The position numbers and the translations under genes are program-made. From positions 3,410,001 through 3,474,000 of the forward strand of contig CATNEN010000002.1 in assembly GCA_950097015.1 (NCBI GenBank): a DNA stretch of 64,000 nucleotides. Direction: 5' to 3'. This document shows, piece by piece, positions 12,075 through 23,860 of this stretch. Numbering within the stretch: position 1 is the stretch's first letter; every line of letters begins with the position of its first letter. Below the pieces are notes generated by a model, which did no database searches, was not told the origin of the DNA, and saw only the letters and a program-made list of their open reading frames with translations. This DNA comes from Macrostomum hystrix. Taxonomy: Eukaryota; Platyhelminthes; Macrostomidae.

Positions 12075-12370
12075 GAGGGGAAGGGTGAGATGAGGGTGAG
12101 ATGAGGGTGAGATGAGGGTGAGATGAGGGTGAGATGAGGGTGAGATGAGGGTGAGATGAGGGTTAGATGAGGGTGAGAGGAGGGTGAGAGGAGGGTGAGA
12201 TGAGGGGGAGAGGAGGGTGAGAGGAGGGTGAGATGAGGGTGAGAGGAGGGTGAGAGAAAGGTGAGATGAGGGTGAGAGGAGGGTGAGATGAGGGTGAGAT
12301 GAGGGTGAGAGGAGGGTGAGATGAGGGTTAGATGAGGGTGAGATGAGGGTGAGAGGAGGGTGAGGGCTGA
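12075..12370. repeat. 11-bp purine minisatellite
   Basis: About 27 copies of gatgagggtga with the variant gagagggtga; nearly pure purine on the plus strand. Confidence 0.93.
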
Positions 12371-12845
12371 GAGAGTGAAACAGACATTAATCACTTATCC
12401 GGCACAGGAGAGCAACTAACAGAGCACTAAAATTGATTAGTTAATTTCGCAGACTGCTGCAATTTAGTCAAATGTCTGCAATCTGAAGCAATATTCTCAT
12501 TCGCGCGGCTCCATTCAGGCTCAAATAAATATGCATTTCTCGCCAGTGCTTCATCACAGCTCAAATCCGGCAATAAGCGCTGTTTGTTTTGAGTCGGTCT
12601 TCCAACTCTGCTTCTAGGAAAAAAGCACAGAGTCAGTGGACTTAATCTATCAGACTGAATAGAGGCCTCTGCTTGTGTTTGTTTTAAAAAATATTTGCTG
12701 GGTGTGGCACAGTTGCTGCAACTGAATTTTTCGTGCACTCTTTTGAGTCAGTCAGGTTAAAGAATATATTGTCAATCTATGATTACTTGTCAGTAAGCAA
12801 TTTTTTACTGAAGTGTTGTCAGACGGTTAGAAAATTTTTCATAGT
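12371..12845. other. Unassigned DNA
   Basis: A 103-codon minus-strand frame (12,427-12,738) is present without recognisable domain or splice context. I see nothing else. Confidence 0.3.
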
Positions 12846-12849
12846 TTTT

Positions 12850-13400
12850 ATCTTGTCAGATTACAGATTCTTGTCAGGTTATTAAATCTTGTCAGATTAT
12901 GAAATCTTGTCAGATTATGGAATTTGTCGGATTATGGAATCTTGTCAGATTATGGAATCTTGTCAGATTATGGAATCTTGTCAGATTATGGAATCTTGTC
13001 AGATTATGGAATCTTGTCAGATTATGGAATCTTGTCAGATCATGGAATCTTGTCAGATTATGTATTCTTGTCAGATAATATAATCTTGTCAGATAATATA
13101 ATCTTGTCAGATACTATAATCTTGTCAGAGAATGGAATCTTCTCAGATCATGTCAGATCTCATAGATTCATCTTGATCCCATAGATTCGTCAGATCTCGA
13201 GATGAAATCTTGTCAGATTATGGAATTTTGTCAGATTATGGAATCTTGTCAGATTATGGAATTTTGTCGGATTATGGAAATTTGTCGGATCATGGAATCT
13301 TGTCAGATCATGGAATCTTGTCAGATCATGGAATCTTGTCAGATTAATGATTCTTTTTAGATTATGTTATTTTGACAGGTTCCTTGTCAGAAGAAGGACA
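12850..13400. repeat. 18-bp minisatellite, TTGTCAG family
   Basis: Two blocks (12,850-13,145 and 13,200-13,360) of gattatggaatcttgtca, with gatcatgg and gataatata variants and a degenerate joining segment. Core shared with the arrays at 9.4-11.4 kb. Confidence 0.9.
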
Positions 13401-13730
13401 TTGTCAGATAATAAATGACAGGAAATTGAGCTCCAAAAATGCTTTATCCAAGTTTATTTAACCTTGCAGCAGAATTAGCCAGTTTCAAAAAGTGTCAGAT
13501 TCAATAAAGCCAAACTTTTGGACTGCAATCCATTGATTTGATTCGCCGTCTCGGTGGCTGTCGCTTCGAATTGACTTCATTCCAGCAGAACCCAAGTTCA
13601 ATGCGCCTATTTTTCACATAAAGGCTTCTGCGTTCCTACCTTTTATTATGCCCTACTGTGTCGGTTCATCTAAGCAAACTAACAAGTATGTTTAATATCT
13701 TCGTAACCCGCCTACTACCATTTTTCGAAT
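13401..13730. other. Unassigned DNA
   Basis: No gene or repeat family is recognised here. Confidence 0.35.
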
Positions 13731-13734
13731 CCCG

Positions 13735-14240
13735 CTGCCTACCATCCTCTTCCCAGTCCCCCTGTCTACCCTCTTTCCACTCCCCCTGTCTACCCTCTTC
13801 CCACTCCCCCTGTCTACCCTCTTCCCACTCCCCGTCTACCCTCTTTCCACTCCCCCTGTCTGCCCTCTTTCCACTCCCCCTGTCTATCCCTCTTCCCACC
13901 CTGTCTACCCTCTTCCCACCCTGTCTACCCTCTTCCCGGTCCCCCTGTCTACCCTCTTCCCGGTCCCCCTGTCTACCCTCTTCCCACTCCCCCTGTCTAC
14001 CCTCTTCCCACTCCCCCTGTCTACCCTCTTCCCACTTCCCCCTCTCTAGCCTCTTCCCACTTCCCCTGTCTACCCTCTTCCCACTCCCCCCTCTCTACCC
14101 TCTTCTCACTCCCCCTGTCTACTACCCTCTTCCCACTCCCCCTACTACCCTCTTCCCACTCCCCCTACTACCCTCTTCCCACTCCCCCTGTCTACCCTCT
14201 TCCCACTCCCCCTGTCTACCCTCTTCCAAGTCCCATCTCC
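13735..14240. repeat. 24-bp pyrimidine minisatellite
   Basis: About 20 copies of a 24-bp unit (core taccctcttcccactcccc) with several shortened copies (near 13,900 and 14,110). Plus strand almost all C/T. Confidence 0.9.
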
Positions 14241-15008
14241 CGTCTGTTCACTAACCCAGTACACCTTCTTTCCACCCTGAATCTCCGCCTATTTCCCACT
14301 CAGTTTTATCCCCAGCATCCGGTTTCTGTATCGCAGTCATGCTCAAGCAGTCTCTCCTACTCTTGAATGCTGGCTTGAGTATGCATAAGTGGATGATTCA
14401 GCCAATGAATTAAGATAAAAAGCACTTCTCAAATCCTAGTCAGGGTGCGCAGCGACACAGGATCTACTTTGCGTATGTCAGTCCAGTTTTTTGTCTAGTT
14501 GAAGAATTTCTCGGCAGTCCCTGCAGCTCAGCAGTGTTTCCATCCAGGAAGCCAGCAAGATGAGAACACTTTGAGCAACGGACGGCATAATCAGCAAGTC
14601 AGACATAGAGAACACAGGCAGAACAGCTAATACAGCTAGCCAGCCCTTAATGAGAGCTGATGCTGCAGGCGATAATGCACAAGCGGCCGAGGCACACGAC
14701 ATGTCAGTCATCTCCCACTGCAGCTGAGTTGGCACTTTGCACTGCATGCATTCTAGAGCAACCTATTACACAGCCATGATCCCTGATCCCCACACTGATC
14801 GTGGAAATTTCCTTTCCTTGGGAAAAGTGCATCTGAAATAGGATGATAATGGAGAGAAATGTACGGCTTAATAAATCGCTATCTATGGAAATCATCTAGG
14901 GTAATGCGCGATTTTTAAAGCAATACCTCGGTTTCCCATGCAATCGCATTCGACATGCGCTTTCAAGTATACGGCGGGAGTAAATATATATGCATTTAGA
15001 GATCTAAA
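14241..15008. other. Unassigned DNA flanking the LINE insertion
   Basis: The only notable frame is an 89-codon minus-strand ORF (14,478-14,747) with two hydrophobic stretches. It has no recognisable family, so I do not annotate it as a gene. Confidence 0.3.
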
Positions 15009-15470
15009 TGCCTCGTCATAACAACAACAACAACAACAAAGTACGCTGTCAGGTGGAAAAGGCAGCGTCACAGTGCACGCTTCAGAGCCTGGGCGCGAAC
15101 AAAGGCCGCACCGCCGGCAGTGTCCGGGGCGCCAGCATCGGCCAGCAGGCAGTCGACGAAACGCCGAGTTCGGGCCTGGCCGCGCCGGTAGGGTGCCTGC
15201 AGCGTTAGCAGCAGCACCTCCTGCACCGGCTGCGGGCAGTAGGACTCGGCGCGGATGATGTGGCCTGCAAGCTGGAGTCGCCGAAGTCGCAGCAGTTCAC
15301 TCGGACGGGCCAGGGCGGCGCGACGATAGAGTGCCGCGTTAGTGATCCGCTCGTCGCTGATCTTAAAGGCGGCACGCAGCAGGCCAGCGTGCGCCGCGTT
15401 GACTTGCTGTTCTAGCGAATCAGTCAGCGTCCACGTCTCGGCGTTGTACAACAGGACGTTGCCTCGTCAT
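15009..15470 (-). mobile_element. 5'-truncated non-LTR retrotransposon (LINE) with TSD
   Basis: An 11-bp direct repeat, tgcctcgtcat, sits at 15,009-15,019 and 15,460-15,470 and brackets a 440-bp insert. On the minus strand the insert starts inside a reverse-transcriptase ORF and ends, after a stop at about 15,068, in a short tail of GTT repeats (aacaacaac on the plus strand, 15,020-15,040). A short-repeat 3' tail, severe 5' truncation and a target-site duplication are hallmarks of target-primed retrotransposition. The flanking base composition differs clearly (insert GC-rich, surroundings AT-rich). Confidence 0.9.
15068..15459 (-). pseudogene. C-terminal fragment of LINE reverse transcriptase
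   Basis: About 130 codons of uninterrupted frame. It opens with a YNAETWTLT-like motif and is followed by RRLQLAGHIIRA and, later, RRGQARTRRFVDCLL. These match the pattern seen downstream of the polymerase domain in RTE-like and related non-LTR elements (LYGSETW, RR.KLAGH..R, RRG..R..WVD.L). The catalytic palm and the endonuclease are absent through 5' truncation, so the copy cannot be autonomous. The frame has no internal stop, suggesting a fairly recent insertion. Confidence 0.8.
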
Positions 15471-15534
15471 GTAATTGTCAATACTTCAATTAATAGTGTT
15501 ACATTTTTTGTAGTAGCAAAGATTGAGAATAACT

Positions 15535-16612
15535 GATTGAGCAAGCCAACAATCTGTGAGAACTAATTGAGCAAGCCTACAATCTGTGAGAACTAATTGA
15601 GCAAGCCTACAATCTGTGAGAACTAATTGAGCAAGCCTACAATCTGTGAGAACTGATTGAGCAAGCCTACAATCTGTGAGAACTGATTGAGCAAGCCTAC
15701 AATCTGTGAGAACCGATTGAGCAAGCCTACAATCTGTGAGAACTGATTGAGCAAGCCTACAATCTGTGAGAACCGATTGAGCAAGCCTACAATCTGTGAG
15801 AACTGATTGAGCAAGCCAACAATCTGTGAGAACTGATTGAGCAAGCCTACAATCTGTGAGAACTGATTGAGCAAGCCTACAATCTGTGAGAACTGATTGA
15901 GCAAGCCTACAATCTGTGAGAACTGATTGAGCAAGCCTACAATCTGTGAGAACTGATTGAGCAAGCCTACAATCTGTGAGAACCGATTGAGCAAGCCTAC
16001 AATCTGTGAGAACTGATTGATCAAGCCTACAATCTGTGAGAACTGATTGAGCAAGCCTACAATCTGTGAGAACCGATTGAGCAAGCCTACAATCTGTGAG
16101 AACCGATTGAGCAAGCCTACAATCTGTGAGAACTGATTGAGCAAGCCTACAATCTGTGAGAACCGATTGAGCAAGCCTACAATCTGTGAGAACTGATTGA
16201 GCAAGCCAACAATCTGTGAGAACTGATTGAGCAAGCCTACAATCTGTGAGAACTGATTGAGCAAGCCTACAATCTGTGAGAACTGATTGAGCAAGCCTAC
16301 AATCTGTGAGAACCGATTGAGCAAGCCTACAATCTGTGAGAACTGATTGATCAAGCCTACAATCTGTGAGAACTGATTGAGCAAGCCTACAATCTGTGAG
16401 AACCGATTGAGCAAGCCTACAATCTGTGAGAACCGATTGAGCAAGCCTACAATCTGTGAGAACTGATTGAGCAAGCCTACAATCTGTGAGAACCGATTGA
16501 GCAAGCCTACAATCTGTGAGAACTGATTGAGCAAGCCTACAATCTGTGAGAACCGATTGAGCAAGCCTACAATCTGTGAGAACTGATTGAGCAAGCCAAC
16601 AATCTGTAAGGA
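15535..16612. repeat. 30-bp minisatellite with strict periodicity
   Basis: About 36 units of exactly 30 bp (core gcaagcctacaatctgtgag, then aactgattga). Variation is confined to a few sites: aact/aacc, gcaag/tcaag, cctac/ccaac. The order of variants shows a duplicated block (about 11 units, marked by the tcaag copies at 16,021 and 16,351). The 30-bp period keeps two minus-strand frames open for 340-380 codons; these are artefacts. Confidence 0.96.
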
Positions 16613-16990
16613 AAAATAAAAACAGCGCCAAACAAACAGCGGGGAATTAAGTTCCACCTTCGTGACAGGAAGCTAAGCTTACAGCAGACGGGAATAGATC
16701 ATTGCTAGTGTTGGGATTGGGTGGGTTGGGATCATATGGGACTCGATCCATCATCCGTTTTCATGCCCGGCTGTGAAACGCCGATAAGCGCGAGTTCAGA
16801 ATTGATGAGCCGGTGGCTAAAAGCAGTTTTATTTCCCGCCTGCTACTCAGAAATCGGCGAAATCTATTTTTTATTAACGAATCAACGAATTTTAATGGCC
16901 CTTAGGAACAGAATGTATTGCGGATTACCGTCAAGCTGTTTGTTTATTGAACCAACACACACCAAATTAACCTGAGCTGTATTTTACACA
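16613..16990. other. Unassigned DNA
   Basis: No gene or repeat family is recognised here. Confidence 0.35.
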
Positions 16991-18170
16991 CATGAAGCTT
17001 CACATGTCCTGAAGTTTACTTTACTCACACACCTGAAGCTTCACATGTCCTGAAGTGTACTCTACTCACACACTTGAAGCTTCACGTGTCCTGAAGTGTA
17101 CTCTACTCACACACTTGAAGCTTCACGTGTCCTGAAGTGTACTCTACTCACACACCTGAAGCTTCACGTGTCCTGAAGTGTACTCTACTCACACACTTGA
17201 AGCTTCACGTGTCCTGAAGTGTACTCTACTCACACACTTGAAGCTTCACGTGTCCTGAAGTGTACTCTACTCACACACTTGAAGCTTCACGTGTCCTGAA
17301 GTGTACTCTACTCACACACCTGAAGCTTCACGTGTCCTGAAGTGTACTCTACTCACACACCTGAAGCTTCACGTGTCCTGAAGTGTACTTAACCCACACA
17401 CCTAAAGCTCCACATGTCCTGAAGTGTACCTTACCCACACACCTGAAGCTCCACATGTCCTGAATTGTACATTACCCACACACCTGAAGCTTCACGTGTC
17501 CTGAAGTGTACCTTACTCACACACCTGAAGCTTCACGTGTCCTGAAGTGTACTTTACCCACACACCTGAAGCTTCACGTGTCCTGAAGTGTACTTTACCC
17601 ACACACCTGAAGCTTCACGTGTCCTGAAGTGTACTTTACCCACACACCTGAAGCTTCACGTGTCCTGAAGTGTACTTAACCCACACACCTGAAGCTCCAC
17701 ATGTCCTGAATTGTACATTACCCACACACCTGAAGCTTCACGTGTCCTGAAGTGTACCTTACTCACACACCTGAAGCTTCACGTGTCCTGAAGTGTACTT
17801 TACCCACACACCTGAAGCTTCACGTGTCCTGAAGTGTACTTTACCCACACACCTGAAGCTTCACGTGTCCTGAAGTGTACTTTACCCACACACCTGAAGC
17901 TTCACGTGTCCTGAAGTGTACTTAACCCACACACCTAAAGCTCCACATGTCCTGAATTGTACATTACCCACACACCTGAAGCTTCACATGTCCTGAAGTG
18001 TACCTTACTCACACACCTGAAGCTTCACGCGTCCTTAAGTGAACTTTACACAAACACCTGAAGCTTCACGTGTCCTGAAGTGTACTTTACTCACACACCT
18101 AAAGCTCCACATGTCCTGAATTGTACATTACCCACACACCTGAAGCTTCACGTGTCCTGAAGTGTACATG
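16985..18170. repeat. 41-bp minisatellite
   Basis: About 29 copies of a unit near 41 bp, whose cores are cctgaagcttcacgtgtcct and gaagtgtactttaccca. Each unit contains HindIII-type aagctt and an inverted pair (gaagcttcac / gtgtcctgaag) able to form weak hairpins. Variants form runs: ctctactcacacactt in the left part, tttacccacacacct in the right. A block of several units near 17,400-17,700 is repeated near 17,680-17,960. Confidence 0.93.
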
Positions 18171-18353
18171 CATATCACTCACATGACAAGACATTAAGGA
18201 ATAATTTAGGAGTCGATAATAAATCCGCATTTCAAATAAGAAGATTATCCTAATTACAGCAGCAATAAAAGCAATGCGGTGTATTTTGAGCATGAGTTTG
18301 CACTGGCCTTTGCCAATGTTATCCAGGAAAAGATAAAATGTAAACCGATTCGA

Positions 18354-18359
18354 TTTATT
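18354..18359 (-). promoter_or_regulatory. Candidate poly(A) signal for LENG8
   Basis: AATAAA on the minus strand about 185 bases beyond the LENG8 stop codon. The position is plausible for a 3' UTR of that length, but there is no transcript evidence. Confidence 0.35.
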
Positions 18360-18542
18360 AAAAAACAGCAAGTCATATGATCATATCGCTTCACGGAATA
18401 GTACAGTTAAAATGACATGCGATAAACGTCAATTTAATTAATTTACGTTATTTTAAATGCTTCAAAACAGACAGACACATGCTACTCGCAACAAGCATGA
18501 CAGTAGTAATTGAAGAAAAGCCGAGAATTTTAATTTACAAAA

Positions 18543-21500
18543 TTAGGAATTCAAGGCGATTCCCGCCGGCGGACAAGCTCGACAATCTAGAGTGCCGGCG
18601 GCGCTGTCTATGGCCGAGGCTGGCACACCCGAGCTGGTTAGGAAGGCCAGGCAAGCGTCGGCATCGTCAAATCCCAGCTGCGATTCTATGGAGCTCAGCG
18701 GAATTGAGGGCCGATAACTGCCGAGGTCATTGTGGGGCGAAATTAAAGATTGTGAGAAAATCCCTACTTCGATTCCAGCTACGATTTTAACTATGAATCT
18801 TGTTTTAATTCCAAATATGAACTTTGTTTTGATTCCAACTAAAAGTCTTGCTTCGATTCCTACTCTGAATCTTGCTTCGATTCCTACTCTGAATCTTGCT
18901 TCGATTCCTACTCTGAATCTTGCTTCGATTCCTACTCTGAATCTTGCTTCGATTCCTATTTTGAATCTTGCTTCGATTCCTACTCTGAATCTTGCTTCGA
19001 TTCCTACTCTGAATCTTGCTTCGATTCCTACTCTGAATCTTGCTTCGATTCCTACTCTGAATCTTGCTTCGATTCCTACTCTGAATCTTGCTTCGATTCC
19101 AAGAATTAATCAGCTGCAATTCTAATTATGAATCTTGCTACGATTTCACACATGATTCTTTTTTCCATTCCAACTAGCTCTTAATTTAACACACAAATTT
19201 ATGTAAAAGCTGATCAAAAACTTACGCCTTCAAGATGGCTTTCAATGCAACGAGTCGTTCCCTGTCAGCAAACCAGCTGACCAGACGGCCGCACAGGGCT
19301 GGGGCTGAGCGGCACAGCCGGAAGAACTTGCTGAAGTTGTTCAACGACCAGGCCGAACGCAGCTGCAGGGCGAACTGAACGCAGGGGTCGGCGCGCCACT
19401 CAGCGGGCAGGCGGCCCAGGGTGGTGGTCAGGTCTGCGGGCCGGTTGGCAGTGTGCGTGACAGCCTCCGATTACATTCTACTCAGTACCTGACAGCCTTC
19501 CATTACACTCTACTCAGCACCTGACAGCCTACCAATACACTCTACTCAGCACCTGACAGCCTTCTATTACACTCTACTCAGCACCTGACAGCCTTCTGTT
19601 ACACTCTACTCAGCACCTGACAGCCTTCCATTACACTCTACTCAGCACCTGACAGCCTACCATTACACTCTACTCAGCACCTGACAGCCTTCTATTACAC
19701 TCTACTCAGCACCTGACAGCCTTCTGTTACACTCTACTCAGCACCTGACAGCCTACCATTACACTCTACTCAGCACCTGACAGCCTTCTATTACACTCTA
19801 CTCAGCACCTGACAGCCTACCATTACACTCTACTCAGCACCTGACAGCCTACCATTACACTCTACTCAGCACCTGACAGCCTACCATTACACTCTACTCA
19901 GCACCTGACAGCCTTCTATTACACTCTACTCAGCACCTGACAGCCTTCTGTTACACTCTACTCAGCACCTGACAGCCTTCTATTACACTCTACTCAGCAC
20001 CTCACAGCCTACCATTACACTCTACTCAGCACCTGACAGCCTTCTATTACACTCTACTCAGCACCTGACAGCCTTCCATTACACTCTACTCAGGGACTTC
20101 AAAGCCCAGTCTCGAGCAGCAGAGCCCAGCTCACGGGTAGTGTCATTGGTAGACATGAAGTAGAGCATTCGGTAGGCTGCGAATTCGGCGCACCTGCCCG
20201 GCACGCCCTCCTCGTACAGAAGCCGCAGCTGCGAGCTGCACTGGTTGAACTCTGCCTTGTCGCTGGCTGAGAGGGCCGCCTCCGCGTGGGCCTCGTAGAC
20301 TTGAGCTGCGAGGCGATCGCGAATGCCCTGCACTGTGAGATCCTGCCGGATGGCTTTGAACTGCTCGCAGATTGACAGGTAGTCCGGCTTTGCAGCTGCC
20401 AGCCTGCGGACAGTCGCGAGGGTCATATAAAGATTTGACATTACAGACAGTATGGGAACCAAATACAGACAGTATGGGAAACATTAGACAGTATGGGAAA
20501 CATTACAGACAGTATGGGAAACATTACAGACAGTATGGGAAACATTACAGACAGTATGGGAAACATTACAGACAGTATGGGAAACATTACAGACAGTATG
20601 GGAAACATTACAGACAGTATGGGAAATATTACAGACAGTATGGGAAACATTACAGACAGTATTGGAAACAAATACAGACTTTTTGGGAAACATTGCAGAC
20701 GGTATGGGAAACATTACAGACAGTATTGGAAACAAATACAGACAGTAGAAACAACAGACATGCAGTCAAGCAGGCCACCACCCACCTGTCCATCTGCAGC
20801 TTCAGTGCCAGCTCCAATGTCTCCCTGGATCGCACAGTGGACGGATCCGGCGCGCTGGTGAGTCGCAGGTATTCCTTCTCCAGCTGCTGACTGGTGCCCA
20901 CAATGCACAGCCGGCTGCAGTCCAGGTCGTCCAAATCACCGGCGACAAACAGCTGGCGGGCTGGCGGAGTGCAAGGCCTGTCACGACTGGGCGAGTCAAC
21001 CAGATGGTCGCGAAATCTTTCTCGGCGCCGATCCAAAGTTGCCGAACTGGTGCCGGGGTCGACGGCCGCACCGCCGACTGCTCCGCCGCGTCCTCTGCCT
21101 CGGCCCCTGCCCTTGCCTCGGCCTCTGCCACGCCCGCGATCAACTGTCCAGGCAGCAGCGCTGGGACCCCGGTCCTCCATGCCAGATGATGATGAAGAGT
21201 CGCTGTCCGTGCTACAGGAACTGGCCAAATCTTCGGTGTCTTCGTCGGAGCTGCCGGTGGAAGATGCGGCAGAGTCCGAGTCGCTGTCACTGTACAGCAG
21301 CGGACGAAATCGCTTCTGTTGAAGCTGCTGCTCGGAACCGATGTAAGACGATTTGAATGATTGGGGATCAACTCTCGGCTGCGGCAGGCCAGCAATGTGA
21401 CGCTTCTGCGCTACTCTGCTTTGCTGCCACCCGCCGTTGCTGTCACACTGCAGGCCGCTAGCTGTGTTACTGAAATATATTAATGTAACAGTTTGGGGAA

Positions 21501-23403
21501 GTTAGAGTTAGGGAAGAATCGGAGCAAGAGTTAGGGAAGAATCGAAGCAAGAGTTAGGGAAGAATCGAAGCAAAAGTTAGGGAAGAATCGGAGCAAGAGT
21601 TAGGGAAGAATCGAAGCAAGAGTTAGGGAAGAATCGGAGCAAGAGTTAGGGAAGAATCGAAGCAAGAGTTAGGGAAGAATCGAAGCAAGAGTTAGGGAAG
21701 AATCGGAGCAAGAGTTAGGGAAGAATCGGAGCAAGAGTTAGGGAAGAATCGGAGCAAGAGTTAGGGAAGAATCGGAGCAAGAGTTAGGGAAGAATCGGAG
21801 CAAGAGTTAGGTAACAATCGGAGCAAGAGTTAGGTAACAATCGGAGCAAGAGTTAGGGAAGAATCGGAGCAAGAGTTAGGGAAGAATCGGAGCAAGAGTT
21901 AGGGAAGAATCGAAGCAAGAGTTAGGGAAGAATCGGAGCAAGAGTTAGGTAAGAATCGGAGCAAGAGTTAGGGAAGAATCGAAGCAAGAGTTAGGGAAGA
22001 ATCGAAGCAAGAGTTAGGGAAGAATCGAAGCAAGAGTTAGGGAAGAATCGGAGCAAGAGTTAGGGAAGAATCGGAGCAAGAGTTAGGGAAGAATCGAAGC
22101 AAGAGTTAGGGAAGAATCGGAGCAAGAGTTAGGGAAGAATCGAAGCAAGAGTTAGGGAAGAATCGGAGCAAGAGTTAGGGAAGAATCGAAGCAAGAGTTA
22201 GGGAAGAATCGGAGCAAGAGTTAGGCAAAAATCGGAGCAATAGTTTAGCAATATTAAAAAAACAAGGTAATAAAAATCAGGGCCTACCCGACAGCAGCAG
22301 GACCGTTAGGCACCCTTGTTAGCTTCTGCTCTAAAGGCAATGTCAGCAAAGGCTCCCGATCCCAGTTGATATGGTTTACAAGACCTGCATCAAATATTTG
22401 AGTAATCTTAGCATTGAGCAGTGCTTCGAGTTGCTCTTGACGCTGTGGACTGCTGCATTGGCTGTTGTGCTCATAAACTCTCTGAATGTAACTCCTGGAG
22501 GAAAGTGATTAAGAGACAACTTTATTTTATATGAGAAAATAAGATCAGAATAAAAAACTATATTTTCTTCAAACAGAACAGAACAGAAATGATCATATTT
22601 AGGAATAAGAACAAAAGAAACTTACCAAAGCGAGGGTGGCCATGAGGTGGGATCAGTTACAGTGACTTGTTTGCAAGTGGCTGGCAATTGTGGCGGGGAA
22701 GGCTTTGAAGGTTGTTGCACCGGTGGCTGGCAGGGTGCTGAGTCTGCAGTCTGAAATCGATCAGTGGCAGTGGCAGCTGCATAGCCAGTGACCATTGGTG
22801 TTGTTGATTGAGGGAGTGGAGGTGGAGGCAGTGGGGGAGGAAATTTAGGTAAAGATGGTGGATTCATCTGCAATTATTAGACAGGTTGGTATACAGGTTT
22901 AGCTTACAATATAAAAAACTTTTTATACAGTTAGTAACGATAGGGCCTAGGAATAGCTAAAACTAAAACTAAGTTAGGAATCAAATTCAATTTAGATTTA
23001 TCATTTCTAATGGCAAACAAGAGGAGCCCTTTAAAATGACAGTAGAACTTTTACATTAGTCAATTAAGTAAAAACTATAAACTAACTTAATATTAAACAA
23101 TCTTCACAAATGCAAAATGGCTATTTAAGTACCATCTATGTATTACTATTACTATGTACCTATACAATTTCAATGCGTACTATAATGAAAAGTATAGAAT
23201 TTTGATGTGATAGCTAGCTATATAGATATTATACCTAGCCTAGCCAATTCAGGCACAAAATATAAAGTAGGCCTAATTACAATAGCTATAGTATAGGCAT
23301 AGCAATTGCATAGCCATAGGGCTAAAAAGTTGTGGATAGCTGTTTTATTTATAGAGTAGGCCTATAGACCAAAGTTAAAGAGACTTACAAGGCTGCTAGA
23401 CAT
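18543..23403 (-). CDS. LENG8: LENG8-like SAC3/GANP family protein, 7 exons, 626 aa
   Basis: Exons 5' to 3': 23389-23403, 22626-22867, 22288-22494, 20786-21469, 20085-20403, 19226-19464, 18543-18717. Phases agree throughout and 1,881 coding bases result. Exon 1 codes only MSSSL. The order is a proline-rich start (aa 10-24), a conserved W-x-Y segment across exons 2-3 (PSLWSYIQRVY), a Ser/Asp acidic tract (about 213-250), an RG-repeat run (about 266-284), then the SAC3/GANP domain (about 340-600) with RLTSAPDPSTVR and EQFKAIRQDLTVQGIR. The final exon gives SYRPSIPLSSIESQLGF and an IDxxxGTLDC end, as in LENG8. Family members are nuclear scaffold proteins related to yeast Thp3, linked to mRNA processing and export. 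The donor of exon 5 is the least certain boundary (20,085 or 20,090), because the intronic repeat runs through it. Introns 3-6 are mostly minisatellite. Confidence 0.88.
18775..19105. repeat. 24-bp minisatellite filling LENG8 intron 6
   Basis: About 13 copies of a 24-bp unit (core cttgcttcgattcctactct), the outer copies degenerate. It occupies most of the 508-bp intron between the last two LENG8 exons. Confidence 0.92.
19465..20100. repeat. 32-bp minisatellite filling LENG8 intron 5
   Basis: About 20 copies of a 32-bp unit (core cattacactctactcagcac with ctgacagcct). It fills the whole intron: the unit sequence actctactcag overlaps the exon-5 donor at 20,084-20,093, and a diverged copy lies next to the exon-6 acceptor at 19,465-19,490. 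Confidence 0.93.
20436..20750. repeat. 21-bp minisatellite filling LENG8 intron 4
   Basis: About 14 copies of a 21-bp unit (core gacagtatgggaaacatta), less regular toward 20,700-20,750 where aacaaatacaga variants appear. Confidence 0.93.
21490..22250. repeat. 23-bp minisatellite filling LENG8 intron 3
   Basis: About 32 copies of a 23-bp unit (core agttagggaagaatcgg with agcaag). Copies alternate irregularly between cggagc and cgaagc; two adjacent copies carry ggtaac near 21,815-21,835. Confidence 0.95.
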
Positions 23404-23860
23404 ATCCAAATTTAATTGTTATATGCTTATACATAATGCATACATAATACATAATAGCTGACCAAGTGGCAAGTACTTCTTTTATTGCTAGGAAACTAAA
23501 GTAGGCTTATATAATATATCTTGATGAAAGACAAATCAAGATATTTTTATCCCCTTTGCCAGACCTAAAATTACTAACAATTGTTCCTTAGGAGTCATAT
23601 CAAGGGCATTCCTTTGGTTTACAATTATTTTTTTGACCTGAATTTTGGTTCACGATCCCTATATGTATTTTTTCATTTTCATTTTTACTCTTTTGTACAA
23701 GTAGGCCTATATTTCCTATGGGGATTGTCATTTGTCACTAATTTCAGTAATCCTACTGTAATTTCAGTAGCATCGTAAACCAAAGATGTGCCCACATAGT
23801 ATAGACCTACAGCTAGTACAGTTCTATTTGGGTAGGCCTAGGCCTACTCGTCATTTGTCA

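Noticed and set aside
12427-12738. 103-codon minus-strand ORF
   Set aside because: No domain, no splice context and AT-rich composition unlike the coding exons here.
14478-14747. 89-codon minus-strand ORF with two hydrophobic segments
   Set aside because: No recognisable family, no splice partners and codon use unlike the confirmed exons; could be chance.
15486-16657. Two overlapping 344-381-codon minus-strand ORFs, and a possible CRISPR array
   Set aside because: The period is exactly 30 bp with no unique spacers, so it is a minisatellite; the ORFs are a by-product of that period.
20650-20861. ORFs through the LENG8 intron 4 repeat joined to the neighbouring exon
   Set aside because: A good donor (GACAG|GTGGGT) ends the exon at 20,786 in phase with exon 5; the extension is intronic 21-bp repeat.
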